Shown here: positions 1-9,801 of the stretch, piece after piece
Numbering within the stretch: position 1 is the stretch's first letter
Layout of the letters: each line of letters begins with the position of its first letter
Assembly: GCA_963695445.1 (NCBI GenBank)
Contig: CAVOGV010000001.1
Location: 124,001-188,000, forward strand
DNA: 64,000 nucleotides
DNA from: Thiohalocapsa sp963695445
GTDB lineage: Bacteria; Pseudomonadota; Gammaproteobacteria; Chromatiales; Chromatiaceae
Direction of reading: 5' to 3'
Position numbers and translations under genes: made by a program
Notes under the pieces: generated by a model
The model's database searches: none
Seen by the model: the letters and a program-made list of their open reading frames with translations, nothing else
Told to the model about the DNA's origin: nothing

Positions 1-1240
1 GTACGAACGCCTTACCGGGCAGACCGATGGAGCGCATGAAGCGGTCCATGACAAAGGCCGCGCGGGCCATGTAGCCGGAATCCTCAAGCGCGGACAAAAA
101 GATATAGAGGCTGGCAATGATCGGGATGAAGGTGGCGACCACGGTCAGGCCGCCGCCGATGCCGTCCGCGAGCAGCAGCCGCAGCAGGTCAGGCGCACCA
201 AGACTGGTCAACAGCGCACCGAGTCCGTCGACGAACAGGGCGGTGGCGACGCCGTCGAAGAAGTCGATGAAGGCCCCGCCGATGTTGATCGTGAAGACGA
301 ACATCAGGTACATCACGGCCAAGAACAGCGGTATGCCCCAAACGCGGCTCAGCACCACGTGGTCGATGGCATCGGACAGGGTGCGGCCAGCCCGCCCGCG
401 CTGCTGCACGACACGCCCTGCCAGTGCATGGGCATGGCCGAACCGGGTGTCGGCGATATGGATGTCGGCATCCTCGCCGGAGCGCTCGGCGATCGCCTGA
501 CGCCAATGCCCGACACGCTCGGACAAGTCGTCGCCGGACCGGGCGTTGATCAGTTGCTCGACGGCCGGATCACCCTCCAGCAGCTTCAGCGCCAGCCAAC
601 GGGCGTTGCCGTTGCTGCCATGCGCGCGAAGCAATGGCGCCAACTCCGCCACCGCCTGATCGACACACTCCTCGTGGGCCAGCGGAAAACCACCGCGCTC
701 CTTCCCCGCGGCAACCGCCAGCGCACGTGCATTGAGTTCCGTGATGCCTTCCCTGGTGACGGCGACCACGGGCACCACCGGACAGCCGAGCTGGTCGGCC
801 AGACGCTCGGTGTCGATCTCGACGCCGCGCTTGCGCGCCACGTCCATCATGTTCAGCGCGATGACGATGGGCACGCCCATCTCCAGCAGCTGCACGGTCA
901 TGTACAGATTGCGCTCCAGGTTGGAGGCATCCAGCACATTGACGATCAGGTCCGCATCGCGGGAGAGCAGATAGTCGCGGGTGACCGCTTCGTCCAGCGA
1001 GCCCGCGTCCAGTGAATAGATGCCGGGCAGATCGATGACCCGCACCGCTCGCCCATCCAACTCGAAGCGGCCTTCCTTGCGCTCGACGGTGACGCCCGGC
1101 CAATTTCCGGTAGTCTGGCGAATGCCGGTCAGCGCGTTGAACAGCGCCGACTTGCCACAGTTGGGGTTGCCCGCCAGGGCCAAGGTCAGCGGTCGGCCGG
1201 TCGGAGCAGGGGCGTCGCGGGAGGCATCGAAGGCGTTCAT
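1..1240 (-). CDS. feoB: Ferrous iron transporter FeoB (N-terminal part, cut by window edge)
   Basis: Inner-membrane Fe(II) transporter with a cytoplasmic GTPase domain. About 413 residues are visible and the frame is open to the left edge, so the C-terminal half of this roughly 770-residue family lies outside. The G1 motif GNPNCGKS is at residues 24-31, followed by DLPGIYS (G3) and NMMD (G4). The membrane part begins near the left, and the conserved stretch with GYMARAAFVMDR and GLPGKAF ends the visible protein. The start is the ATG at 1240, just before the GTPase domain. It lies 72 bp downstream of feoA in the same direction, the usual feoAB arrangement. No frameshift is seen in this part. 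Confidence 0.95.
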   Translation of the reverse strand, partial: MNAFDASRDAPAPTGRPLTLALAGNPNCGKSALFNALTGIRQTTGNWPGVTVERKEGRFELDGRAVRVIDLPGIYSLDAGSLDEAVTRDYLLSRDADLIVNVLDASNLERNLYMTVQLLEMGVPIVIALNMMDVARKRGVEIDTERLADQLGCPVVPVVAVTREGITELNARALAVAAGKERGGFPLAHEECVDQAVAELAPLLRAHGSNGNARWLALKLLEGDPAVEQLINARSGDDLSERVGHWRQAIAERSGEDADIHIADTRFGHAHALAGRVVQQRGRAGRTLSDAIDHVVLSRVWGIPLFLAVMYLMFVFTINIGGAFIDFFDGVATALFVDGLGALLTSLGAPDLLRLLLADGIGGGLTVVATFIPIIASLYIFLSALEDSGYMARAAFVMDRFMRSIGLPGKAFV

Positions 1241-1312
1241 CGGGGATCTATCCGGCTTTACATGCGGCAGAGAGCGCGTTTGATGCGCCGACGGTCGTGA
1301 CACGCGGTCGGG

Positions 1313-1606
1313 TCAGGCATGCAAGTCATTTGAGACGTCAACAGGCGCGCCGTTACCGCCGGCATCCAACGGCACGACCATGACCTTTTCGACGATGCCG
1401 CCGCCGAGGGCAACCCGCGCCGCGCCAGCGGAAACCACGAGGCCGCGACCACGATGATGCTCCACGCGTATCTCGCTGCCGATCCGAAGGCCAAGCGCCA
1501 GCAGCTTGCGCACCAACTCGCGACCGCCGTGGATCTCGACGATGCGCGCCCGCGCACCCACCGGCAGCGCGGAAAGCGAATGGGACTTGAAAGCGGACTG
1601 CTGCAT
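1313..1606 (-). CDS. feoA: Ferrous iron transport protein FeoA
   Basis: Small SH3-like cytoplasmic partner of FeoB, 97 residues. The core has the family pattern: an LPVGARARIVEI segment, then LLALGLRIGSEI and a C-terminal strand ending in a short tail. The reading frame extends upstream to 1723, but the ATG at 1606 (MQQSAFKSHSL) gives the normal FeoA length and places the SH3 fold at the N-terminus, so I prefer it. It is first in the visible feoAB unit. Iron or anaerobic control is expected from the family; the only candidate site I see is an FNR-like sequence about 200 bp upstream. Confidence 0.9.
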   Translation of the reverse strand: MQQSAFKSHSLSALPVGARARIVEIHGGRELVRKLLALGLRIGSEIRVEHHRGRGLVVSAGAARVALGGGIVEKVMVVPLDAGGNGAPVDVSNDLHA

Positions 1607-2074
1607 TGCGTAAAAAGTCCAGTGGAGAGTCTGGGTGCGTCGCCAAGCGCTGCGTGCTCCGCGGTGGCCGCGCACCGTGATCGTTAGCGTCTTGGCTCGG
1701 GCAAAGAACAAGAATGCGAACAATTCCTGTTTAGTTTAACGCAAGGGCGCGGCCAGCGCGTCGTTTCGTTGATCATGGTGACGAACAGCCCTGTTTGATA
1801 CTAGGCGAGCGGTTGTTCCTGATCAACGTCGGCATTGCTACGCGCTGGCACACCGGCCGCGCGGAACGGCACCGGGTCGGCGCGAAGATCTTGGAAAAGG
1901 GGCAGGGGCGAAAACACGGCGAACGGTCCAAAATCCTAACAAAGCCAAGCAGATCAGCAAATGATTAAGTTAGGATATGGCGACAGGCGCCGCACCGAGA
2001 CAAGGCGCCGATCAACAAGATTTTCGCCCGGATGCACCACATGCGGGTGGCTCTGAATGCGACGAGGGGGTGAT
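1607..2074. other. Divergent intergenic region between feoA and the permease
   Basis: This stretch of 468 bases has no convincing gene. It must carry the promoters of the leftward feoAB genes and the rightward permease. I found no clear Fur box of the 7-1-7 type. One FNR-like inverted repeat (1813-1826) is listed separately. A strong purine-rich ribosome binding site for the permease lies at its right end. Confidence 0.5.
1813..1826. promoter_or_regulatory. FNR/Anr-like box
   Basis: The sequence TTGTTCCTGATCAA matches the FNR consensus TTGAT-N4-ATCAA with one mismatch in the left half and a perfect right half and spacer. It lies in the divergent region upstream of feoAB, and feo operons of Enterobacteria are activated by FNR. 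Such a site can also arise by chance, so this is tentative. Confidence 0.3.
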
Positions 2075-4036
2075 ATGGGCACTTTGTTGACAAGGGGGTT
2101 ATCCACGCGGGATGTCGCGGCAGCGGTCTTCGCGGTCTTCGCGATCTGGCTAGCCGGGGTCGTGCCATCGGTGGAGATCGCCTGGGTGATGGGCTTCCTG
2201 GTGCTGACCGTGTTTCTGTTCGCGTTCGAAGTCGTGGGCGTCGATGTCGCCGCGCTGACGGTCATGGTGCTGCTCGGTCTCACCAGCCTGCTCGCGCCCT
2301 GGATGGGCCTGGAGACCGGCCTGGTGCCGGTGGCACACCTGTTCGACGGCTTCGCGTCCAATGCCGTGATCTCGATCATCGCGGTCATGATCATCGGCGC
2401 CGGGCTCGACCGGACCGGCATCATGTCACAGGTCGCGGCCTTCATCATGCGCATCGGCGGCCGCACGGAGACACGCATCATCCCGCTGATCTCCGGTACC
2501 GTCGGCGTGATCTCGTCGTTCATGCAGAACGTGGGCGCCGCGGCGCTGTTCCTGCCCGTGGTCAGCCGCATTTCCGCCCGCACCAAGCTGCCCATGTCGC
2601 GCCTACTGATGCCGATGGGCTTCTGCGCCATCCTCGGCGGCACCATCACCATGGTGGGCTCCAGCCCGCTGATCCTGCTCAACGATCTGATTCTGACCTC
2701 GAACAAGGCGCTACCGGAAGGCATTGCGCCCATGCAAACCTTCCAGCTGTTCGACGTCACGCCCATCGGTCTCGCCCTGCTCGCCAGCGGCATCGTCTAC
2801 TTCGTGCTCGCCGGGCGCTTCGTGTTGCCGTCGCGCGGCACGGACAAGACCGAGGCGACGGACCCGATGACCTATTACGGCGAGACCTACGGCTTCAGCG
2901 ATTTCCTCATCCGTGAGGTCCGCGTGCCGAACGACAGCGCCCTGGTCGGAACCAGCGTCGACGACATGGAGCGCCATTGGCATGTGCGCGTGGTGGCGGT
3001 GGACAAGGGCGATGGAATTCGCCTCGGCGCGTCCGCTGTAGACCGCACCATCGGGCTCGAAGCCGGCACCTCGATGGCCTTGCTCGGCGCGCAGGAGATG
3101 TTCGACACGTTCGTCGACGAGACCGGGGTGCAAGTAAAACCGGATGTCGAGACCTTCTCCGAGGCCCTGTCTTCGAGCAAGGCCGGTATCGCCGAGATCG
3201 TCATCCCACCAGGCTCTGGCCTGCTCGGCAAGTCCGCCCGCGATGTCTGGTTACGCAAGGTCTACGGGCTGTCGGTGCTGGCCATCCGCCGCGGCGACGA
3301 GACCCTCACCTTCGCCACCGGCGGCGTGCGCGATCTGCCGTTCAAGCCCGGCGACACCCTCGTGGTGCACACCACCTGGGTCGACTTGGCGCGGCTGGAG
3401 AAGGACCGCGACTTCGTCATCGTGACCACCGAGTATCCGCACGAGGAACTCCGTCCACACAAGGTGCCGATGGCGCTGCTATTCTTCGCCATCACCCTGG
3501 GCCTGGTGCTACTGACCGATCTGCGCCTGTCGGTGGCACTGCTGGCCGGCGGCCTCGGTATGGTACTCAGTGGCGTGTTGTCCATCGACGAGGCGTACGA
3601 GGCGGTCAGCTGGAAGACGGTCTTCCTGCTGGCGTCGCTGATCCCGCTCGGGCTCGCCGTGGAGAGCAGCGGCACCGCGGCCTGGATCGCGAATCAGACC
3701 CTGACCGCCCTCGGCGACGTACCCATCTGGGTGATCCAGGCCGCGCTGGCGACGCTGGCCACCTTCTTCACGCTGGTCATGTCCAACGTCGGCGCCACCG
3801 TGCTGCTGGTGCCGCTGGCGGTGAACATGGCCATCGGCGCCGGCGCCAATCCCGCCGTTTTCGCGCTGACCGTCGCGATTGCGACGTCCAACTCGTTCTT
3901 GATTCCGACGCATCAGGTCAACGCATTGATCATGGGTCCCGGCGGTTACCGGGTACCGGACTACATGCGCGCTGGCGGCATCATGACGGTGTTGTTCCTG
4001 GTGGTCTCGCTGGCCATGCTCAACTTGGTGTTTTAG
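2075..4036 (+). CDS. SLC13/DASS-type permease with two RCK_C (TrkA-C) domains
   Basis: Predicted inner-membrane anion permease of 653 residues. The first ~210 residues are hydrophobic transmembrane segments with the SLC13-like stretch FMQNVGAAALFLPV and, later, GGTITMVGSSP. Two soluble RCK_C domains sit in the middle (about residues 272-345 and 371-450). A second membrane half follows and includes the mirrored MSNVGATVLLVPLA segment. This domain order is typical of large SLC13-family proteins annotated as sulfate or dicarboxylate transporters; the substrate cannot be read from sequence. I chose the ATG at 2075 over that at 2057 because a GAGGGGG ribosome binding site directly precedes it. Its stop overlaps the stop of the convergent lipoprotein gene. 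Confidence 0.85.
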   Translation: MGTLLTRGLSTRDVAAAVFAVFAIWLAGVVPSVEIAWVMGFLVLTVFLFAFEVVGVDVAALTVMVLLGLTSLLAPWMGLETGLVPVAHLFDGFASNAVISIIAVMIIGAGLDRTGIMSQVAAFIMRIGGRTETRIIPLISGTVGVISSFMQNVGAAALFLPVVSRISARTKLPMSRLLMPMGFCAILGGTITMVGSSPLILLNDLILTSNKALPEGIAPMQTFQLFDVTPIGLALLASGIVYFVLAGRFVLPSRGTDKTEATDPMTYYGETYGFSDFLIREVRVPNDSALVGTSVDDMERHWHVRVVAVDKGDGIRLGASAVDRTIGLEAGTSMALLGAQEMFDTFVDETGVQVKPDVETFSEALSSSKAGIAEIVIPPGSGLLGKSARDVWLRKVYGLSVLAIRRGDETLTFATGGVRDLPFKPGDTLVVHTTWVDLARLEKDRDFVIVTTEYPHEELRPHKVPMALLFFAITLGLVLLTDLRLSVALLAGGLGMVLSGVLSIDEAYEAVSWKTVFLLASLIPLGLAVESSGTAAWIANQTLTALGDVPIWVIQAALATLATFFTLVMSNVGATVLLVPLAVNMAIGAGANPAVFALTVAIATSNSFLIPTHQVNALIMGPGGYRVPDYMRAGGIMTVLFLVVSLAMLNLVF

Positions 4037-4578
4037 AGAAACGCGCCGCCGACGGCGGCGTGCCCAAACACGATTTGGCCGCGGGTGCCGTCGTCCATGG
4101 TCACCTCGCCGACGCCGTTGCGGCCACCGGTATCCAGCATGATGTTGGCGGTGCCGCGCGACCCATCGTCACAGAAGACCTTGAAGATCGCCTTGGTGTC
4201 GCCGGCGAAGGCGTTATAGCGGCCACGGCAGATATTGATTCCGTTGCTGACCGTGAAGGCGGAGGCAAAGGGCTGGGAGACATAGCTGCCGCGATAAAGA
4301 TCGTCCTGCAATACCACCACGAACGGGCCGCTAACCGCCTCCTCCGGCGTCAGATCGCGATCACGCATCTCCTTATTGTGCTGCATCACCGACGTCAGGC
4401 AGGTGTGCCGATCGAGCATGTCGATGCCGCTGCAGAGGATGCGTGCATACTCCAGCGGGTCAACGCTCGTGTAGACCAAATTGTAGTCCCGCGTTGCGGC
4501 GTTGCTGCCACAGCCTGCCGCCGACAGCGCCCAGCCCGCGACCAACACGGTCCCCAACCCCGCAGATCTCATCTTCAT
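4033..4578 (-). CDS. Hypothetical lipoprotein
   Basis: A protein of 181 residues with a clear lipoprotein signal peptide. It has two early basic residues, a hydrophobic core and the lipobox LSAAGC with the lipidated cysteine at residue 22 from the ATG at 4578. An upstream ATG at 4614 is possible but gives a poorer signal peptide. The mature part is unremarkable and contains four cysteines after the lipobox (ILCSG, TCLTS, ICRGR, FCDDG), suggesting periplasmic disulfides. I do not recognise the family. It converges on the permease with a 4-base overlap at the stops. A dispersed repeat lies upstream. Confidence 0.7.
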   Translation of the reverse strand: MKMRSAGLGTVLVAGWALSAAGCGSNAATRDYNLVYTSVDPLEYARILCSGIDMLDRHTCLTSVMQHNKEMRDRDLTPEEAVSGPFVVVLQDDLYRGSYVSQPFASAFTVSNGINICRGRYNAFAGDTKAIFKVFCDDGSRGTANIMLDTGGRNGVGEVTMDDGTRGQIVFGHAAVGGAFL

Positions 4579-4669
4579 GGCACTCCCCGACGCTAGCAGC
4601 GGCAGCGCCGGCATGGCGCGCCCTCGACCGTATCAACTATATACCGACACGTGTCTCGCTTGCTGCCGA

Positions 4670-4746
4670 AAAGGCCAAAGCGCCGAGGGCCAACACGGCA
4701 GAATCGCGCTGTACAGCGGCCCTCGGCCCGAGGCGGTTGGCCCTGG
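4670..4746. repeat. Dispersed intergenic repeat, family 1 (copy A)
   Basis: Inverted repeat with a left arm close to AAGGCCAAAGCGCCGAGGGC and a right arm carrying GGCCCTCGGCCCGAGGCGG and TTGGCCCT, with a centre containing GCGCTGTA. The same arms recur between genes elsewhere in this window (21223, 33415, 47582, 54100, 55721). It lies between two leftward genes. Confidence 0.75.
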
Positions 4747-4759
4747 TTGAAGTCATGCC

Positions 4760-5810
4760 TCAGGCGGCGGGGCGTTCGAACAAATAGTGGCCGACCCACC
4801 ATTCACGGCCTTCGTGCAGCCCGAACAGCTCGGCACAGGCCATGAAGAACAGGCGCCAGCGCATCCACCAGACGCCTGCCTGATCAGCACCATAGGTCTG
4901 CTCAAGGATCGGCCAGACCTCATCCCGCGCAGCGTCCATGCGCGCCAGCCAGGCGTTGAGGGTGCGCTCGTAGTGCTGGCCGTTCCAGCGCCAGCGGTCG
5001 ACCAGCTTGAGCTGATCCTGAAAATGCAGGGGCAGATCGTCGCTGGGCATGATGCCGCCGGCGAAGAAATAGTGGCTCATCCAGTCGTCCGGACCGGTAT
5101 CTTCGTAGGGATAGGGATGCAGTCGATGACAGAACACGTGCATGAAGAAGCGCCCACCGGGCTTCAGCCAGCCGTGCACGCGACCGAACAGCTCGCGCCA
5201 GTTGCGCATGTGCTCGAACATCTCCAGCGACAGGATGCGATCGAAGCGGGCCTCGCTGTCGAAGGCATTCATGTCCGCGGTGATCACGCGCAGGTTGTCG
5301 ATGCCGCGCTTAGCCGCCTCGGCCTCGATGAACGCGCGCTGCGACGCGGAATTGGACACCGCGGTGAACCGGCTTTGCGGAAACCGCTCCGCCGACCACA
5401 GGCTGAGCGAGCCCCAGCCGCAACCGAGTTCCAGCACATCCATGTCCGCGGCGATGCCGGCGCGCTCCACCGTGGCCGCCAGTGACCGCTCCTCTGCCTG
5501 CTCCAGGCGTGTCGACACCTTGCGGCCACCAGCAGCTGCTGTACTTGCGTCGCGGGCCAAGCACGGTATCGAAGAATGCCGCCGGCACCTCGTAGTGCTG
5601 CTCGTTGGCGCGCTCCGGTACCGCCGCCACGGGCGACGCGTCCATCATCGCGATGAAGGCCTTTTTGTGATCGAGGGCCGCCTCGCACTCGTCCTGGGGC
5701 AGTTCGGCGAGCGTCTTGCGCAACCGCTGACGAATGCCAGCGCGAATGACGGCGTCGGGCACACGCCCGCGCTCGACCCAATCGATGATCCTAGCCTCGG
5801 AAATCGGCAT
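4760..5810 (-). CDS. SAM-dependent methyltransferase, cyclopropane-fatty-acyl-phospholipid synthase-like (frameshift near 5510)
   Basis: Cytoplasmic methyltransferase of about 350 residues when the two frames are joined. The first frame (5810 to ~5510) holds the N-terminal helices and the segment RRKYSSCWWPQGVDT, typical of CFA-synthase-like enzymes. The second frame continues with LEQAEE, the SAM-binding motif VLELGCGWGSLS, and the later motifs LSLEMFEHM and GWLKPGGRFF. Removing one base near 5510 (GACACGCCTGGAG on the coding strand) restores a single protein. CFA synthase itself is longer and makes cyclopropane fatty acids; this shorter family is usually left as an uncharacterised methyltransferase, so substrate is open. 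The start ATG at 5810 has GGAG upstream. Confidence 0.8.
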
Positions 5811-5886
5811 GCTCTGCTCCGTTGTCGTCTGTTATTCCACAACTGCCCAAGTATTGACCGTCGGCATCAGAAACAAGCGCGGGCTT

Positions 5887-5964
5887 GTGGGAGCGGCTTG
5901 CAGCCGCGATTGGGCTGCGCAGAGATCCGTTGTCGTGGCCGTCGCGATTGCAAATCGCTCCCAC
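5887..5964. repeat. REP doublet (REPIN-like)
   Basis: Two REP-like sequences in inverted orientation: GTGGGAGCGGCTTGCAGCCG at the left, and at the right a segment whose complement reads GTGGGAGCGATTTGCAATCG. Each can fold alone and the pair can fold together. This matches the GTRGGAGCGGCTT...GCCGCGA type of REP known from Pseudomonas and relatives. It sits between two leftward genes. Confidence 0.8.
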
Positions 5965-5973
5965 GCAGACGCG

Positions 5974-6585
5974 TCAACCCCGCAACACGCGACCGCTGCG
6001 TCCGTCTCGAATCACCGACGGTCGATCCGCGCCGCCGCAGGGGCCGCTGACGAGCAGGTTCGGTGCGTCGCCGAGTTGCAGGCGCACGCCGAGCGCGGTG
6101 CGAACGGGAGGCCGGCTGCTGAGGTTGGCGCTGGTAGAGACCAGCGCACCGCTGCCGCCGATGCGCCCCCAGGTGCGGCACAGGGCGGCGGCAACGGGAT
6201 GCGCGGTGACGCGCACGGCGAGGGTGTCATGTGCGCCAGTGAGCCAGCGCGGCGTCTCCGGGCGGGCGGGCAGCAGCCAGGTGTTCGGGCCGGGCCAGGT
6301 GGCCTGGATGGCCGCCATGGTATCGGCATCCAAGGGCTCGACGAAGGGCTCGAGCGCGGAGAAGTCCGCCGCGATCAGGATCAGGCCCTTGGACTCGTCA
6401 CGGCCCTTGATCGCGAGGATGCGGCGCACCGCGGGGGCGTTACGGGGATCGCAACCGAGCCCATAGACGGCCTCGGTGGGGTAGGCAATCACGGCCCCGG
6501 CGCCAATGGCCCGTGCCGCGGTCCGCAGCGCGTGGGCGGATGTGCCAACGCTGCGGGATCGATCTCCAACGGACCGATCTCCAAT
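5974..6585 (-). CDS. tsaC: TsaC/Sua5/YciO-family protein, probable threonylcarbamoyl-AMP synthase
   Basis: Predicted enzyme of tRNA t6A synthesis, making threonylcarbamoyl-AMP from threonine, bicarbonate and ATP for transfer by the TsaD complex (tsaD is at 32307). Family motifs are IAYPTEAVYGLGCDP near the N-terminus, KGRDESKGLILI, and STSANLSS with the GPCGG segment near the C-terminus. The length is close to the ~190 residues of E. coli TsaC. The start is uncertain. No ATG, GTG or TTG occurs in this frame between the topA stop and the YPTEA motif, and a 15-bp tandem repeat (about 6553-6585) lies there, so a non-standard start or another indel is likely. It follows topA, much as tsaC follows the topA-like yrdD in E. 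coli. Confidence 0.8.
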   Translation of the reverse strand: MGDRSVGDRSRSVGTSAHALRTAARAIGAGAVIAYPTEAVYGLGCDPRNAPAVRRILAIKGRDESKGLILIAADFSALEPFVEPLDADTMAAIQATWPGPNTWLLPARPETPRWLTGAHDTLAVRVTAHPVAAALCRTWGRIGGSGALVSTSANLSSRPPVRTALGVRLQLGDAPNLLVSGPCGGADRPSVIRDGRSGRVLRG

Positions 6586-6616
6586 GGTCTGAGCGGCGGC
6601 GTCGCAACGCCGCTGC

Positions 6617-8930
6617 TCAGGACTCCGCCGAGACCGCCTCATCCGCCTCCTCCACCGACACGGCATAGCCGCATTCCTTCTGCGGGCAGACCTTTTGCGC
6701 GCCCTTGGTCTTGGTGACCTTGAGCGTCAGCACCGGCCAGTGGCACTTCGGGCAGGGCTCGGCGATGGGCTCGTTCCAGACCGCGTAGTCGCATTTCGGG
6801 TAGGTGGAGCAGGAGTAGAAGATCTTGCCGCGACGGGATTTCTTCTTTTGTAGGCTGCCCTTTTTGCACTGCGGACAGGCGACGCCGGTGTCTTCGGGTT
6901 TTTCCAGCGGCTCGATGTGTTTGCACTTCGGGTATGCGGTGCAACCGATGAACTTGCCGTAACGCCCGCGCTTGATGGAAAGCGGTCGAACCGCAGTCCG
7001 GACAGCTGCGGTCGGCGATGATCTCCGGCTCCTCGGCCTCGGCCTTGTCGGCGTTCAGGTCGCGGGTGTAGTCACACTCCGGATAGTTGGTGCAGCCGAT
7101 GAACAAGCCGTTACGGCCCAGGCGCTTGGACAACTGGCCGCCGCACTTCGGGCAGGCCTCGTCGATGATCTCCTGGGTGACGTCCTTGCGGTCGACGTTC
7201 TCCTGGGTGTGCTCGATGCGGTCCTTGAACGGCTTCCAGAAGTGTTCCAGCAGCGGAATCCAGTCTTCCTCGCCGCGGGAGACCGCGTCGAGTTCGTCCT
7301 CCAATCGGGCGGTGAAGTCGTAGTCGACGTAAGACGTAAAATGCTCGGTCAGGAACTTGTTGACCACCCGCGCCACGTCGGTCGGCGTGAAGCGCTTCTT
7401 GTCCAGCAGCACGTACTCGCGCTCCTGCAGCGTCGAGATGATGGACGCATAGGTGGACGGGCGGCCGATGCCGAACTCCTCCAGCGCCTTGACCAGCGAT
7501 GCCTCGGTATAGCGCGGTGGCGGCTCGGTGAAGTGCTGCTCGGGCCGGATGGCCGTCAGGTCCACCTGTTCGCCTTCCTTCAGGTTCGGCAGCATGCGCT
7601 CCTCGTCGTCGTCCGCCGACTTGGCATCGTCGCGGCCTTCCAGGTAGACCGCCATGAAGCCCGGCTCGGCGATGGTGGAACCGGTGGCGCGGAAGCGGTT
7701 GCCTTCGCCCGCGCCGAAATCGATGGCGACCTGATTCAATACCGCATGGGCCATCTGGCAGGCGATGGTGCGCTTCCAGATCAGCTCGTAGAGCCGGAAC
7801 TGATCCTTGGTCAGGTGTGCCTCGATCTCCTTCGGTAGGTGGCGAATGGAGGTCGGCCGAACCGCCTCATGCGCCTCCTGGGCGTTCTTGGACTTGGTCT
7901 TGAACAGCCGCGCCTCGGGCGGCAGGTGATCGGCGCCGTAGCGCTCGGCGATGTAATCACGCAGCTCCGCGAGCGCCTCCTGGGCCAGGTTGACCGAGTC
8001 GGTACGCATGTAGGTGATCAGGCCGACCGCGCCGCCGCCGATGTCGACGCCCTCGTAGAGCTGCTGGGCGGTGCGCATGGTGCGCTGCGCGGTAAAGCCG
8101 AGCTTGCGCGCGGCCTCCTGCTGCAGCGTTGACGTGATGAACGGCGGCGCCGGGTTGCGCTTGCGCTGCTTGCGTTCGACCTTGTCCACGCTCAGCTTGC
8201 CGCCGGCCGCCTGCTGCAACGCCTGCTCCACGACACGGGCACGGTCCGCGTCCGTGATGCTGAATTGCTCGATCTTGTCGCCGTCGAACTCGATCAACTT
8301 GGCGACGATGGGCGTGCCGTCGCCTTCGGCCTTGGCATCCGCCTCGACGCTCCAGTATTCGCGCCGCTCAAAGGCCTCGATCTCCAGCTCGCGCTCGACG
8401 ATGAGGCGCAGCGCCGGGCTCTGCACGCGCCCGGCGGACAGGCCGCGGCGGACCTTCTTCCACAGCAGCGGCGACAGGGTGAAGCCGACCAGGTAGTCCA
8501 GCGCCCGGCGCGCCTGCTGGGCGTTGACCAGGTCCAGCGACAGTTCGCGCGGGTTCGCCACCGCATCCTGCACCGCACGCTTGGTGATCTCGTTGAACAC
8601 CACCCGGTAGACCGGCCGATCGCCGATCTGCTTGCGTTTGGCGAGCAACTCGTACAGGTGCCACGAAATGGCCTCACCCTCGCGGTCCGGGTCAGTCGCC
8701 AGATACAGGGCGTCGGCCTTCTTCAGCAGCTTGGAGATGACCTGAACGTGCTTCTCGTTGCGGTCGATGATCTGGTACTTCATCTCGAACCCATGCTCCG
8801 GGTCCACGGCGCCCTCCTTGGGCACCAGGTCGCGGACGTGGCCATAAGACGCAACCACCTCGAACTCGGGTCCGAGGTATTTCTTGATGGTCTTGGCCTT
8901 GGCGGGGGATTCGACGACGACGAGATTCAT
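6617..8930 (-). CDS. topA: DNA topoisomerase I (frameshift at 6989-6990)
   Basis: Type IA topoisomerase, 770 residues after correcting one extra A. The TOPRIM domain begins with VVVESPAKAKTI and contains ATDPDREGEAISWHL; the catalytic tyrosine is in GLITYMRTDS. The C-terminal region carries zinc ribbons of the CPKCGG...CTNYPECDY type. After CPDCG the frame breaks: deleting one T on the coding strand (GGTTCG to GGTCG) continues with RPLSIKRGRYGKF and two more zinc ribbons, ending at 6617. Uncorrected, the protein has a nonsense tail to 6639. The start is ATG 8930, where the TOPRIM domain begins; an upstream ATG at 8945 adds five residues. Confidence 0.95.
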
Positions 8931-9021
8931 GGCGGACCTTGGCAAGCAGATCGGCGGGGTCTGTTAGAAGATACGAAACCCCTGGGTCGCATCAAGGTAG
9001 GGATCGAAGGGCACCGCGGTC

Positions 9022-9214
9022 AAGGGGGAAAGACGAGGGGCGAGTGGCGAGGGGCTAGTTTCGAGGGCCGAGGGCTGCGTTTGCGGCAGCCGGCGCTTCG
9101 GGGTTGCTCCCATGGCAAGGATCGACCGCCGCAACAAACCGAACAACGCGCGTCACGCTGAGGACGCCTTCCTAGCGCCTCGATACTCGAACCTCGAAAC
9201 TTCTCCTAATGCAA
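9022..9214. repeat. Dispersed intergenic repeat, family 2 (copy I)
   Basis: Left part with GGGGCGAGTGGCGAGGGGC followed by CTAGTTTCGAGGGCCGAGGG. Right part with CCTCGATACTCGAACCTCG and AAACTTCTCC, ending at the 3' end of smg. The two parts are complementary in pattern and separated by about 85 bases. Related copies are at 19681-19770, 37855-38028 and 54232-54263. Confidence 0.6.
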
Positions 9215-9694
9215 ATACACCGGATCGCCGTAGATCAGGTCTTCCATCTCGCTCAGCGCGGATTCGCGGCCAGGGCGGTTCAGTAGCACCAGCAGGACGA
9301 TCCACTTCAGCTCGTCGACGGAGACGGCATTCTGTTCGATGGCGATGGCGCGATCGATGACCAGTTCGCGACTCAGCGGGTCGAGGATGCCGCTCTGCTC
9401 CAGGAACAGCAGCATGCCGCGGGCGTCGAGGTCGAGCTTCTGGCATTCGGCGTCGGTGTAGATGCGCATGGCATCGACGCCGCGGGGCGGGTCTTCCGGG
9501 CTGGCCATGCGGGTGCTGGCCATGCGACTGGCCAACTCGTCGAGCCAGGTCAATGCCTCGGAAATTTCGCTGCTGGAGAAGCCGGCGTCAGACAGCTCGC
9601 TCTCCAGTTCGTCCTGATCGACAGGGGGATGGGATTCGCCATCCATGTAGTTTTCGTACAGGTAGATCAGGACGTCGACCATGTTTTCGTACAT
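9206..9694 (-). CDS. smg: DUF494 family protein Smg
   Basis: Conserved protein of 162 residues, function not established, found next to dprA in many gammaproteobacteria. The N-terminal MVDVLIYLYENYM and the C-terminal LKWIVLLVLLNRPG with EDLIYG are the family hallmarks. The ATG at 9694 (MYENMVDVL) is chosen because it gives the conserved N-terminus; the frame extends to 9781 with low-complexity residues. It lies downstream of dprA in the same direction, 107 bp apart, and ends inside a family 2 repeat. Confidence 0.9.
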   Translation of the reverse strand: MYENMVDVLIYLYENYMDGESHPPVDQDELESELSDAGFSSSEISEALTWLDELASRMASTRMASPEDPPRGVDAMRIYTDAECQKLDLDARGMLLFLEQSGILDPLSRELVIDRAIAIEQNAVSVDELKWIVLLVLLNRPGRESALSEMEDLIYGDPVYLH

Positions 9695-9801
9695 GCACCA
9701 ACCTCGGGGCGGCCGTGGGCCAGTTTTCGGATCGACTGCAACCAGCCCGCGGGCGTCGGGGCGGGGATGAGCTACAGCCACGGTTCAGGGCAATTTCTGG
9801 A

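Noticed and set aside
1607..2074. Fur box for feoAB
   Set aside because: The A/T-rich stretch near 1708-1735 has GAAT...ATTC but not the 7-1-7 dyad.
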